Source: Meishania litoralis (GTDB taxonomy: Bacteria > Bacteroidota > Bacteroidia > Flavobacteriales > Flavobacteriaceae). Taken from it: DNA of 64,000 nucleotides. The position numbers and the translations under genes are program-made. The DNA is taken from positions 62,001 through 126,000 of the forward strand of contig NZ_JBHFPV010000002.1 of the NCBI RefSeq assembly GCF_042611095.1, given 5' to 3'. The notes beneath the pieces are model-generated. The model did no database searches and was not told where the DNA came from. It was given only the letters and a program-made list of their open reading frames with translations. Below, in pieces: positions 45,225 through 54,129 of the stretch. Each line of letters begins with the position of its first letter. The first letter of the stretch is position 1.

Positions 45225-45770
45225 CTAAAGTATTTCGCTCGATTCAGAATCATTTTCTTTGTGATAGACCAAAGTGACCGCTTTTTGTATCATAAGATTG
45301 TTGGGGTAGACGAGCAATTCGCCATTGTCTTTTCTCAAATTGACATGAAAGGCCTTGATATCCTCTATAAGATAGGGTTCTTCCGATTCGGTATCCTTAT
45401 CCAATATCTTAACGCGATCGCCAATTTTGAACGGAAACGAAAAAAACAATATGACACCAGCCGTAACATTGCTCAAAATGGACCAACTGGCAAAAAAAGC
45501 TACTCCGATTACTGCAAAGACCGATGAAAAAAGTAGTCCAAGATCTTTAAAATTGACGCCCCAGATAAATGCAAGGGCCCCGAGGCCCAAAAAAGTCAAA
45601 ACGTAAGAGACGTATTTAATTATCAAAAGGGTACGTGCTTCGACGATGTCACTGATACGACCGATTCTACGAACGGTCTTGTTGATAAGAAACCTAAGGA
45701 TCAAGAGTATTAAGAGCGTTATGGCAGTTGCCAGTAATTCGCTCTGGTTGTCGGCGATAAATTTTTCCAT
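45225..45770 (-). CDS. Small mechanosensitive channel of the MscS type
   Basis: A 181-residue MscS family protein: an N-terminal helix (AITLLILLILRFLI), two more in the pore region, and the pore-lining segment FFASWSILSNVTAGVILFF followed by the beta domain SFPFKIGDRVKILDKD. It stops soon after the beta domain, so the large cytosolic C-terminal cage of E. coli MscS is missing. It is the last gene of a five-gene operon and starts 4 bases after the lipoprotein stop. Its likely role is turgor or ion flux control. Confidence 0.88.
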   Translation of the reverse strand: MEKFIADNQSELLATAITLLILLILRFLINKTVRRIGRISDIVEARTLLIIKYVSYVLTFLGLGALAFIWGVNFKDLGLLFSSVFAVIGVAFFASWSILSNVTAGVILFFSFPFKIGDRVKILDKDTESEEPYLIEDIKAFHVNLRKDNGELLVYPNNLMIQKAVTLVYHKENDSESSEIL

Positions 45771-45774
45771 AAAA

Positions 45775-46719
45775 CTAAAGTCCTAAACTATCGCGCAAAG
45801 ATAGGTCGTTATTTCCGTTTTGTGTCCAATAAGGGGTTTTTAAGGTCTTGTTTTTGATAGCTTTCGATGTCATGGTCTTGGCCTTGTCGCCAAAGCCGCT
45901 TTTAAAGGTTTCCGACCAACCTTCTATGCAATAAGGAAAAGCTGTTCTAAAATCTATTTTCAATGTTCTCTCGAGTTCGGGGTAATTGATTTCATAGGAA
46001 GCCGTTGCACCATTTTTATTTAAACTAACGATTGCTTTATATGATTTCAACTCTTTGTGGGACAACCGAATATATTCGAATGATGGAATCACTTGTATTT
46101 CGCCGACAGGTAGACTTTCGGGGTCGATCCGTAATTGGTTCCACAACTCGTTTTCGAGAACGGTCTTGTCCAGTTTCATATTTTGATCCGCTTCGGATTC
46201 GAAATAGGAATGGGACTTTATTTCGAAGGTAGAACGGTTGTTCAATTGGGCATAGACATGTCCGCACCATTCTTGAGAAGAAAAGGTTACTTTGATGGCA
46301 TGTTCGTCATTACCTACAGGGTAAAAGCTACTGGTCATGATGGAGTAGGGGTAAATTCCGGTGAGATAATTTTTGGTAGTGTTCAATTTTAGAACTGAAA
46401 CATTGCTCTTATCGTAGTTATCGGCCTTTACCTGCTTGTCGGGAGCAAAGGGCTCGGTGACGTAAATGAGTACTGCATCTCCATTTCGGATTTCACCGTA
46501 TCGGGCCTGTTCCAACGTGTAGCTCGTAATCTCCGCGTCGCCGGCATACCAGTATTCCTTGAACGCTTCCGAAATTTGTTCTGCGGGCTTTTTGTCGACA
46601 GTGGCCTCGTTCAAGGCAACTTCTTTCTGGTCGACCGCATTTTCTTTACATGAATTTATTATGGTAAAAAGGCCGGCCAAAAAGATGACCGAAAGTTCTA
46701 GGGAGAGCCAATTTTTCAT
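45775..46719 (-). CDS. Conserved lipoprotein, function unknown
   Basis: A 314-residue lipoprotein: MKNWLSLELSVIFLAGLFTIINSC gives a lipobox with Cys24, so the ATG at 46719 is preferred over one 30 bases upstream. Motifs include YWYAGDAEITSYTLEQARYGE and LTGIYPYSIMTSSFYPVG, conserved in Flavobacteriia homologues. It is not a Maf protein, although the real maf gene lies directly upstream, 39 bases away, and homologues of this protein may carry that name by transfer. The predicted beta-rich body has no recognised enzyme motif. Confidence 0.75.
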   Translation of the reverse strand: MKNWLSLELSVIFLAGLFTIINSCKENAVDQKEVALNEATVDKKPAEQISEAFKEYWYAGDAEITSYTLEQARYGEIRNGDAVLIYVTEPFAPDKQVKADNYDKSNVSVLKLNTTKNYLTGIYPYSIMTSSFYPVGNDEHAIKVTFSSQEWCGHVYAQLNNRSTFEIKSHSYFESEADQNMKLDKTVLENELWNQLRIDPESLPVGEIQVIPSFEYIRLSHKELKSYKAIVSLNKNGATASYEINYPELERTLKIDFRTAFPYCIEGWSETFKSGFGDKAKTMTSKAIKNKTLKTPYWTQNGNNDLSLRDSLGL

Positions 46720-46758
46720 TTTTTGGAATTTTGTAATAAAGTTAAGCAAATAAGGTCA

Positions 46759-47343
46759 TTATACTATTTCCATTAACTTTTGGTAGACCAATTGGGTCGG
46801 TAAGCCGACCACATTCGCATACGAGCCTTGAATTTCTTCGATCGCGACCAGACCGATCCATTCTTGTATGCCATAACCACCAGCTTTGTCAAAAGGCTTG
46901 TGGTTTTTTATGTAATATCTTATCTGCATATCATCAAGCGAAGCGAACTTTACACGGGTCGTCGAGTTAAAGATTTTTTGGTCGGTCGTTGTTGTAATGC
47001 AGACCGAGGTTATAACCTCGTGCCAATCATCGGATAATGTTTGCAGCATTTCAAATGCCTCTTCTTCATCGGTCGGTTTGGCGAGGGATCTGTTTTTATG
47101 CCATACGACGGTGTCCGAAGTAATTAAGATCTCATTCGGCTTTAAATCTTCTTTGAAAGGGGCAGCTTTTAATTTGGCGAGATAATCGGAAATTTCACTG
47201 CCTTTCAATCCACCAGGGTAAATTTCATCTACCGATTTTAAGCGGACTTCGAATTCAAATCCCATTTCCTCAAAAAAACGTTGCCTGCGTGGTGAACCGG
47301 AGGCCAATATAATTCTCTTGTCTTTTAGGTCGGTAGGGAGCAT
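46759..47343 (-). CDS. maf: Maf-family nucleotide pyrophosphatase
   Basis: A 194-residue Maf/YhdE protein, a nucleoside triphosphate pyrophosphatase acting on non-canonical nucleotides. The signature ILASGSPRRQRFFEEMG is at residue 10; ITSDTVVWHKNRSLAKP and FDKAGGYGIQEW complete the active site. Candidate starts are 47343 (7 bases after the HAD stop) and 47358 (8-base overlap with it); the first matches the usual family length. The old name septum formation inhibitor reflects overexpression effects. Confidence 0.9.
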   Translation of the reverse strand: MLPTDLKDKRIILASGSPRRQRFFEEMGFEFEVRLKSVDEIYPGGLKGSEISDYLAKLKAAPFKEDLKPNEILITSDTVVWHKNRSLAKPTDEEEAFEMLQTLSDDWHEVITSVCITTTTDQKIFNSTTRVKFASLDDMQIRYYIKNHKPFDKAGGYGIQEWIGLVAIEEIQGSYANVVGLPTQLVYQKLMEIV

Positions 47344-47350
47344 CGTAGTT

Positions 47351-47878
47351 TTAAGCATTTTGGGCGTCAAAATTTTCAAACCAATCGCCCCGAACCTTCA
47401 TGACCTGTTCTATGACGTCGCGAACGCATTCATCCCCACCTTTTCGATGCGAAATATACTTTGCAACGGCCTTCACTTCTTGGGCGGCATCTTGGGGGCA
47501 GCAGGGGAGGGCTACTCTGCGCATAGGTGGTATATCGGGCAGGTCGTCGCCCATGTAGAGTACATTTTCAGGGCTTATTTCATAAATATCCAGATATTCA
47601 TTTAAAGAATCTTCTTTGTGATGCACGCCCATATGAATATCGGTAACCCCTAGACCCCGTAAACGTTTTCGCACGCCATCATTAGTGCCTCCGGTTATGA
47701 TACAGACATTGTATCCTTTTTGAAGGGCGGTCTTTAGGGCATAGCCATCCTTGACACTCATTTTTCGTAACATTTCCCCTTCTGTGGTGATCAGAAGCGT
47801 ACCATCGGTGAATACGCCGTCCACATCAAATACAAATGTGGTTATGTCTTTCAAATACTCTTTATAGCTCTTTTTCAT
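47351..47878 (-). CDS. HAD phosphatase, KdsC-like
   Basis: A 175-residue C0-type HAD phosphatase with the DxD motif in FVFDVDGVFTDGTL, Thr in CIITGG, and the late VLYMGDDLPDIPPM. This is the KdsC (KDO-8-phosphate phosphatase) type, which lacks a cap and forms a tetramer. No kdsA or kdsB is adjacent, so KdsC activity is a likely but unproven call. It overlaps the DUF2520 gene by 17 bases. Confidence 0.87.
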   Translation of the reverse strand: MKKSYKEYLKDITTFVFDVDGVFTDGTLLITTEGEMLRKMSVKDGYALKTALQKGYNVCIITGGTNDGVRKRLRGLGVTDIHMGVHHKEDSLNEYLDIYEISPENVLYMGDDLPDIPPMRRVALPCCPQDAAQEVKAVAKYISHRKGGDECVRDVIEQVMKVRGDWFENFDAQNA

Positions 47879-48623
47879 AAGTCTTTTGTATCGATCGCGT
47901 CATAAGGGAATATATTTCTTTATGTGCCGTATCGCTCAATAGATCGAGATGTTTTTCGATCGTACCCGTATCCGCTCTTCTGGCGGGGCCTGTCTGGGCC
48001 GTTTCAGGTGAGAGATGTTCGACTTTTTTTGCGGTTTCACTTATCAAGGGTTTAAGCATTGAAAAAGATAGGTCGTTGTTTAAGCAGATATCCGAACCTA
48101 TTTTGTACATATGGTTCACAAAATTGTTCACGAATACTGCGGCCAAATGCAATTTGGCGCGTTGTTTTGAAGATATTTTATATACCTCTTTCGACAATGC
48201 CGTAGCAAGATCTTGCAATATTTTAAAATCTTCCTCTTTTTCTGTTTCAATACATAAGGGTACGTTTCTAAGGTCAAGCAGGCTTTCTTTACTGAATGTC
48301 TGTAAAGGATAGAGAACACCTTTTCGGGCAACGGGCATTTCTTTCATGGCGACACTGCCCGAGGTGTGTACGACGAGGCTTTTTGTGCCTTTTAGTTTTT
48401 TAGAGACCTCGACAATAGCATCATCGCTAACAGCTAGGATGTATAGATCCGGACTATCAGCTACCGATAGCGATTCTTTTTTGGTATTGCGCACTTGCCC
48501 GATCTCGAAAGAATCAAGACGACTATTGATAACGCCCACCAGTTGCACGTTTTTGGCCTTTGAAAAGGCTTTGTTGAGGGTACTGCCAACATTTCCGTTA
48601 CCAATTATGGCTATCTTGATCAT
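47862..48623 (-). CDS. Rossmann-fold and DUF2520 protein
   Basis: A 253-residue protein with an N-terminal NAD(P)-binding motif IGNGNVGSTLNKAFSKA, a middle ILAVSDDAIVEVSKKL, then the helical DUF2520 domain (AAVFVNNFVNHMYKI). It resembles ketopantoate-reductase-like or ProC-like dehydrogenases; the substrate is unknown. It is the first gene of the operon that ends with the MscS-type gene. Confidence 0.88.
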   Translation of the reverse strand: MIKIAIIGNGNVGSTLNKAFSKAKNVQLVGVINSRLDSFEIGQVRNTKKESLSVADSPDLYILAVSDDAIVEVSKKLKGTKSLVVHTSGSVAMKEMPVARKGVLYPLQTFSKESLLDLRNVPLCIETEKEEDFKILQDLATALSKEVYKISSKQRAKLHLAAVFVNNFVNHMYKIGSDICLNNDLSFSMLKPLISETAKKVEHLSPETAQTGPARRADTGTIEKHLDLLSDTAHKEIYSLMTRSIQKTYEKEL

Positions 48624-48680
48624 GCTGTAAAACTAAGAATATATCTTTTAGATATCTCGTGCAAATATTTGAATCGATTT

Positions 48681-48712
48681 AAAAAAGTGAACCGCCATAA
48701 AAAGGCGGTTCA
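48681..48712 (-). terminator. Terminator of the His-motif lipoprotein gene
   Basis: Arms 48688-48696 and 48704-48712 give a perfect 9-bp stem with a 7-base loop; on the minus strand it is followed by C and then six U. It lies 35 bases after the lipoprotein stop. Confidence 0.8.
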
Positions 48713-48746
48713 TTATCGATAACAGGTAAATTTCTAATTTGATTCC

Positions 48747-49142
48747 TCATGCACAAGATACGGTCACCGAATGCGTATGGTCATCATCATTTGTCGAAAC
48801 GACCGAAATCGATGAGTTGTTCTTGAGCGACGTGAAATTTTCTGCCGTAATGGTTATGGTATGATCATGCCCGGAAGAACCTTGAATCGAATAGGTCTTT
48901 TCGTTCCCGGCATTTACGTCTGCCTTTGATACGACAAGCGTATGGCCATGATTGGATCCAATGGCAACGGCCGTTCCGTTATCGATACAATTGACTTGTG
49001 GGTTTTCACCCGAATCGGGATCAGGATCAGGAACACCTGAATCGTTGTCTGAACTCGAGCATCCGATCAAAGATGCAGCGGGCAGGGCGATCAGTATCGC
49101 ACCTGCCGTCTTTTTGATAAACGTTTTTCTATTCATTTTCAT
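48747..49142 (-). CDS. Small lipoprotein with three HxH strands
   Basis: A 131-residue lipoprotein, signal MNRKTFIKKTAGAILIAL to lipobox SLIGC (Cys28); an ATG two codons earlier is also possible. A short Asp/Pro-rich linker (about 34-48) precedes a beta-rich domain holding three matching elements: HGHTLVVS (H65, H67), HDHTITIT (H92, H94) and HTHSVTVS (H122, H124). Six histidines on three strands suggest a metal site. C52 and C130 could form a disulfide. I do not recognise a family. Confidence 0.75.
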   Translation of the reverse strand: MKMNRKTFIKKTAGAILIALPAASLIGCSSSDNDSGVPDPDPDSGENPQVNCIDNGTAVAIGSNHGHTLVVSKADVNAGNEKTYSIQGSSGHDHTITITAENFTSLKNNSSISVVSTNDDDHTHSVTVSCA

Positions 49143-49291
49143 AGCATTTAATGATTATTGTATATACAAGATACAAAATTCTTTCTAAAAATGGCCCGCT
49201 CGAAAAGTGTAGGAATAGGTACATCGGAAAATGAAATAGCCAATTCAAAAAACCATTTGTGAATTAAAATCCGATTCTCTTAGGAATACCT

Positions 49292-49299
49292 TATTTTTG
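49292..49299 (+). promoter_or_regulatory. -7 element of ccsBA
   Basis: TATTTTTG matches TAnnTTTG exactly. It predicts a start site near 49306, which leaves about 20 bases before the ATG at 49326 but only 8 before the ATG at 49314. No TTG at the proper distance. Confidence 0.45.
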
Positions 49300-49325
49300 C
49301 ATCCTGAAAAATAATGCATCGCCCG

Positions 49326-52300
49326 ATGACAGATTTGCTAAAGAAGATTTTTTTCTCCACGCGCTTAATGGCTATATTATTTTTGGTTTTTGCGACCGCG
49401 ATGGCCGCTGGCACCTTTATAGAAAGCAAATACAGCACCGAAACCGCCCGCATTTGGATTTATAACACGACATGGTTTGAAGCAATCATGGTGTTTTTCG
49501 TAATTAACTTTGTTGGCAATATCTTTAGCTATCGTCTTTTGCGATGGGAGAAATGGCCCGTGCTGATTTTGCACCTTTCTTGGATCCTGATAATTATAGG
49601 GGCCTTTGTGACCCGTTATATAAGTTTTGAAGGTATGATGCCCATTCGGGAGGGAAGTACAGAAAATGTTTTCTATTCCGATAAGACCTTTTTGACCGTT
49701 TATGTCGATGGTGAGATCAATGGGGAACCCAAAAGGAAGATATTGCAACATGACCTTATTGTCACCCCTGAAGCCTTAAAGTCAAACCTTCCTTGGAACG
49801 ATGACTACAATGGGCAGGATTTCACGATTTCATATGTTGATTTCATTAAGGGGGCCAAGCTTGGCTTGGTTCCTTCCAACGAAGGACAGCGGTTCTTAAA
49901 GATCGTCGAGGCCGGTGCGGGGCAACGTGAGGAACACTATTTGGAAGATGGCAAGGTCTCGAATATACACAATATGCTGTTCGCGTTGAACACGCCGACC
50001 GACGGTGCTATTAATATTACGGCCAGCGACTCGATCTATATGATAAAATCTCCTTTTGAAGGAAGTTTTATGCGCATGGCAGACCAGTTTCAGGGACAGG
50101 TTGCCAAAGATAGCTTACAACAGTTTCAGCTCCGGTCCCTATATAACCTTGGGGGCATGCAGTTCGTCATTCCCGAGCCCTTGGTGACGGGTACTTATGG
50201 TGTGGTGAAAATTCCTGAAGAAGAAGTCACTGAAAACTCTCAAGATGCCTTGGTCATTGATGTCACCTCGAATGGTGAGAAGGTGCAAAAAAAACTATTG
50301 GGAGGTAAAGGTCCGACCGACTTTTCCGCTAAGTTCGAGGTCGGAGGCCTCGAATTTGCAATGGCCTACGGTTCAAAAGTATACGAACTTCCCTTTAGCA
50401 TCAAACTGAATGATTTTATAGGTGAAAAATATCCGGGGACGGTCAATACATACAAGTCGTTTATGAGTAAGATAACGGTGGAAGACGAACGTTCTTTCGA
50501 CTATGACATCTTCATGAACAACATCCTGGATCATAAGGGTTATCGGTTTTTTCAGGCCAGTTTTCATCCTGATGAAAAGGGAACGGTGCTTTCGGTAAAT
50601 CATGATCAATGGGGAACGTGGATAACCTACACGGGTTATTTTCTTTTATATATAGGCCTAATGGGTATTATGTTTTTTGGCAAGACCCGCTTTAAGGATT
50701 TGGGGGCTTCCTTGAAGAAATTGAAGGAAAAAAAGGCCAAATTGACCACCATTCTTGTTTTGGGCGGACTGATGTCTCTTTCTGCACAGCAGCATACGGC
50801 CGATGATGGCCATGACCATGGCGCATTGCCTTCGCAAGAACAATTGGACTCCCTCATACAGGCCACCAAGGTATCGAAGGAACACGCCGACAAATTTGGT
50901 GAACTGGTTATTCAAGATGAGGGAGGACGTATGAAACCCATACATACATTTTCTTCGGAGTTGTTGCGAAAGCTCAGGGGCAAGGATTCTTTTAAAGGAA
51001 TGAATGCCGATCAGGTGCTTTTGTCAATGATTATGAATCCGCCCTTATGGTACAATACAGAGGTAATCCTCTTAGATAAAAAAAATGACAATGATAGCCT
51101 GCATCGTTTGATCGGAGTACCCGAGGGTCAAGAGTTTGTAAAGGCAATCGATTTCTTTGATGAAAAGGGCAGTTATAAGCTGGAACCTTTTCTGAGGGAG
51201 GCCACCGCCACGAACAACCCCAATCTGTATCAAAAAGAATTCAAGGAAGTAAATATTCGCCTAATGCTTTTAAATCAGGCTCTTGGCGGTGAAATATTGA
51301 AAATATTCCCGTTGTTGAACGATGAAAACAACAAATGGGTATCAGCGGTGGAATATAACGGCGGTCAATATCAGGTTTCTGATTCGCTATATGCCAATTT
51401 TATTAAAAACGCCTTGCCATTCTATAAATTGACGTTGGGCAAAGCGGTGCAAACCGGTGATTATTCCGAGGCCGACAAACTACTTGCGGCTTTTAAACAG
51501 AATCAAAAAAACCATGGCAGCGAAGTTTTGCCTTCCGATAAAAAAATAGAAACGGAGATTATCTATAATAAGTTGAACATCTTCAATCATTTGTACCGTC
51601 TTTATGGACTTGTCGGCGTTCTGTTTTTCTTTGTACTTATTTTTCAGATTTTCAAAGATCGGTCCGTTTGGCGTATCGCCGCCTATTTTTTTAAGGGAAC
51701 GATCGTCGTTTTCTTTTTATGGCACACGGCAGGGTTGGTTCTACGATGGTACATTTCCGGCCACGCTCCTTGGAGCAATGCATACGAAAGTGTATTATAT
51801 GTCTCATGGGCGACCATGGGCATGGGGCTACTCTTCATTAGAAAAAATGACATTACTCTTGCTGCAGCTTCTTTTGTTACCGCGCTACTACTTTGGATAG
51901 CCCATCAGAATTGGGTTGATCCGTCAATTGGCAATTTAGTTCCTGTTTTGGACAGTTATTGGCTGATGATCCATGTCGCCGTAATCGTAGGCAGTTATGG
52001 CCCATTGATCGTTGGTGGCATTTTAGGGTTTGTGAATTTGTTGTTGATGATCCTCACGAACAAAAAAAACAAGCCAAGAATGGATATCAGCATTAAAGAG
52101 TTGACCATTATCAACGAGTTGGTATTGACTGTCGGTCTGGTCATGCTTACTATCGGCAACTTTCTTGGCGGGCAATGGGCGAATGAAAGTTGGGGGCGGT
52201 ATTGGGGCTGGGATCCGAAAGAGACCTGGGCACTCATCTCGATTATGGTCTATGCCTTTATAATCCATACGCGTCTGGTTCCGGGCCTTCGTGGAAAATG

Positions 52301-52505
52301 GATGTTCAATTTTCTGAGCTTGATTGGGGTCGGAAGTATCATGATGACCTATTTCGGGGTCAATTATTACTTGGTGGGGCTTCACAGTTACGGTCAAAGC
52401 GGCTCGGCCGCCATCACCCCAGACTATGTATGGTATATTGCCTTGGGTGCCGCTGTTTTAGGAGCCGTAAGTTATTGGAGGTATAGGGGCAATTACTTGA
52501 AATAA
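49326..52505 (+). CDS. ccsBA: Cytochrome c biogenesis protein CcsBA (ResB-ResC fusion)
   Basis: A 1059-residue fused system II haem handling protein that exports haem and attaches it to cytochromes c. The N-terminal half is ResB-like: helices at LMAILFLVFATAMAAGTFIES and VLILHLSWILIIIGAF, then a large periplasmic domain. The C-terminal third is CcsA-like, with helices and the haem-binding tryptophan motif WGRYWGWDPKETWAL near 960 and conserved His residues (WHTAG, HSYGQ). The middle has a His/Asp patch (HTADDGHDHG). An upstream ATG at 49314 would add four residues. Confidence 0.93.
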   Translation: MTDLLKKIFFSTRLMAILFLVFATAMAAGTFIESKYSTETARIWIYNTTWFEAIMVFFVINFVGNIFSYRLLRWEKWPVLILHLSWILIIIGAFVTRYISFEGMMPIREGSTENVFYSDKTFLTVYVDGEINGEPKRKILQHDLIVTPEALKSNLPWNDDYNGQDFTISYVDFIKGAKLGLVPSNEGQRFLKIVEAGAGQREEHYLEDGKVSNIHNMLFALNTPTDGAINITASDSIYMIKSPFEGSFMRMADQFQGQVAKDSLQQFQLRSLYNLGGMQFVIPEPLVTGTYGVVKIPEEEVTENSQDALVIDVTSNGEKVQKKLLGGKGPTDFSAKFEVGGLEFAMAYGSKVYELPFSIKLNDFIGEKYPGTVNTYKSFMSKITVEDERSFDYDIFMNNILDHKGYRFFQASFHPDEKGTVLSVNHDQWGTWITYTGYFLLYIGLMGIMFFGKTRFKDLGASLKKLKEKKAKLTTILVLGGLMSLSAQQHTADDGHDHGALPSQEQLDSLIQATKVSKEHADKFGELVIQDEGGRMKPIHTFSSELLRKLRGKDSFKGMNADQVLLSMIMNPPLWYNTEVILLDKKNDNDSLHRLIGVPEGQEFVKAIDFFDEKGSYKLEPFLREATATNNPNLYQKEFKEVNIRLMLLNQALGGEILKIFPLLNDENNKWVSAVEYNGGQYQVSDSLYANFIKNALPFYKLTLGKAVQTGDYSEADKLLAAFKQNQKNHGSEVLPSDKKIETEIIYNKLNIFNHLYRLYGLVGVLFFFVLIFQIFKDRSVWRIAAYFFKGTIVVFFLWHTAGLVLRWYISGHAPWSNAYESVLYVSWATMGMGLLFIRKNDITLAAASFVTALLLWIAHQNWVDPSIGNLVPVLDSYWLMIHVAVIVGSYGPLIVGGILGFVNLLLMILTNKKNKPRMDISIKELTIINELVLTVGLVMLTIGNFLGGQWANESWGRYWGWDPKETWALISIMVYAFIIHTRLVPGLRGKWMFNFLSLIGVGSIMMTYFGVNYYLVGLHSYGQSGSAAITPDYVWYIALGAAVLGAVSYWRYRGNYLK

Positions 52506-52679
52506 TTTGAAACTAGGTTTCATATGTTGATAATTTGTCACATCTTTGCCATATCATGAAGTTATAGGAATTATGATTTTTAAAGATGTCTTTGCGCCTT
52601 CGGGCATTAGCTGATCGACCTGATTCGGCTTTAAAGCGACGTCTACTTTTTTCTTCAGTTTAACATAATTCCGATTATA

Positions 52680-54089
52680 ATGACATCATCAAATAAACTT
52701 ACGTTTAAAAAGATACTTCGATATTTTATCAATGCCATAACGGGTAAGGAAACCGAATTTACCTCGGGCAGTATTCGCAAGGCCATTTTCATGCTATCTG
52801 TTCCAATGATTTTGGAAATGATGATGGAAAGCGTTTTTGCCATCGTAGATATTGCCTATGTATCACAGGTCAGCGTAAATGCCGTAGCCACGATTGGTCT
52901 GACCGAATCTGTGATAACTTTGGTCTATGCTGTGGCCATTGGGCTCAGCATGGCGGCGACCGCGGTAGTGGCGCGTAGAATAGGGGAAAAGGACCTAAAA
53001 GGAGCACGTGAATCGGCCGTACAAGCCATTTTATTGGGTATAGTTGTTTCCGTTTTGGTCGGGATCATCGGATTCCTGTTCGCCAAGGAAATTTTGGCCC
53101 TTATGGGTGCCGAACCCGATTTGATCGCTGAAGGCTATGGCTATACGCAATTGTTGATCGGTGGCAATATTACGATTTTGTTACTGTTTTTGATCAATGC
53201 TATTTTTAGAGGGGCCGGTGATGCCTCGATCGCCATGTGGGCCTTGGTACTTTCCAACGGGCTCAATATTGTTCTTGACCCGATTTTTATTTTCGGATGG
53301 GGCCCGATTCCTGAATTCGGTGTCATGGGCGCGGCCATTGCTACAAATATAGGAAGGGGTACTGCGGTCTTGTTTCAATTGGCCATTTTGTTTTTCGGAT
53401 GGAGTAGGATCAAGATCGGACTCAATGATATTGTCTTTCGCATTAAGGTAATGTTCAACCTTATAAAAGTATCCTTGGGTGGAATCGCCCAATTTTTAAT
53501 AGGAACTTCAAGCTGGGTTTTTCTCATGAGGATGATGGCCGAATTCGGAAGCGAGGTATTGGCCGGATATACCATTGCCATTAGGGTAATGCTCTTTACC
53601 CTGATGCCTTCATGGGGAATGAGCAATGCGGCCGCTACCTTGGTCGGACAGAACCTAGGGGCCAAACAACCCGATCGGGCCGAAACATCGGTGTGGAAGA
53701 CAGGAAAATACAATGCCATATTTATGGGAATCGTCTCGTTGATCTACCTGTTTTTTGCCTATACGATTGTCGGCTGGTTCAATGAAAATCCAGTGGTGGT
53801 GGCCAACGGGGGGCTTTGTTTGCAGATTATCGCCGCGGGCTACATTTTTTATGCTTATGGCATGGTGGTGACCCAGGCCTTCAACGGGGCCGGTGATACA
53901 CAGACGCCGACCAAGATCAACCTTTTCGCTTTTTGGCTGTTTCAATTGCCTTTCGCCTATCTGGCCGCTATAACTTTTAATATGGGCGCTATGGGAGTCT
54001 TTATGGCCATCACCCTTGCCGAAGTATTATTGGCCATTATTGCCATGGTATGGTTTCGAAAGGGTAACTGGAAAAAAGTTCAGGTATGA
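52680..54089 (+). CDS. MATE family multidrug/organic cation exporter
   Basis: A 469-residue MATE transporter with 12 membrane helices in two similar halves (FMLSVPMILEMMMESVF and VSLGGIAQFLIGTSSWVF begin each half). MATE proteins extrude drugs or cationic metabolites by Na+ or H+ exchange. The typical MGMSNAAATLVGQNLG-like motif is present as WGMSNAAATLVGQNLGAKQP. It is 40 bases upstream of the trans-sulfuration gene. Confidence 0.93.
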   Translation: MTSSNKLTFKKILRYFINAITGKETEFTSGSIRKAIFMLSVPMILEMMMESVFAIVDIAYVSQVSVNAVATIGLTESVITLVYAVAIGLSMAATAVVARRIGEKDLKGARESAVQAILLGIVVSVLVGIIGFLFAKEILALMGAEPDLIAEGYGYTQLLIGGNITILLLFLINAIFRGAGDASIAMWALVLSNGLNIVLDPIFIFGWGPIPEFGVMGAAIATNIGRGTAVLFQLAILFFGWSRIKIGLNDIVFRIKVMFNLIKVSLGGIAQFLIGTSSWVFLMRMMAEFGSEVLAGYTIAIRVMLFTLMPSWGMSNAAATLVGQNLGAKQPDRAETSVWKTGKYNAIFMGIVSLIYLFFAYTIVGWFNENPVVVANGGLCLQIIAAGYIFYAYGMVVTQAFNGAGDTQTPTKINLFAFWLFQLPFAYLAAITFNMGAMGVFMAITLAEVLLAIIAMVWFRKGNWKKVQV

Positions 54090-54129
54090 TGTTTTTTGTT
54101 ACTTTAGCTTCCTCATTAATAACTAATCG

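Noticed and set aside
45775..46719. This lipoprotein as a second Maf protein
   Set aside because: It lacks the Maf signature (ASGSPRR and SDT motifs), which is in the neighbouring gene, and it has a lipobox.
52023..52397. Minus-strand frame inside ccsBA
   Set aside because: Shadow of the CcsA-like part; no independent support.
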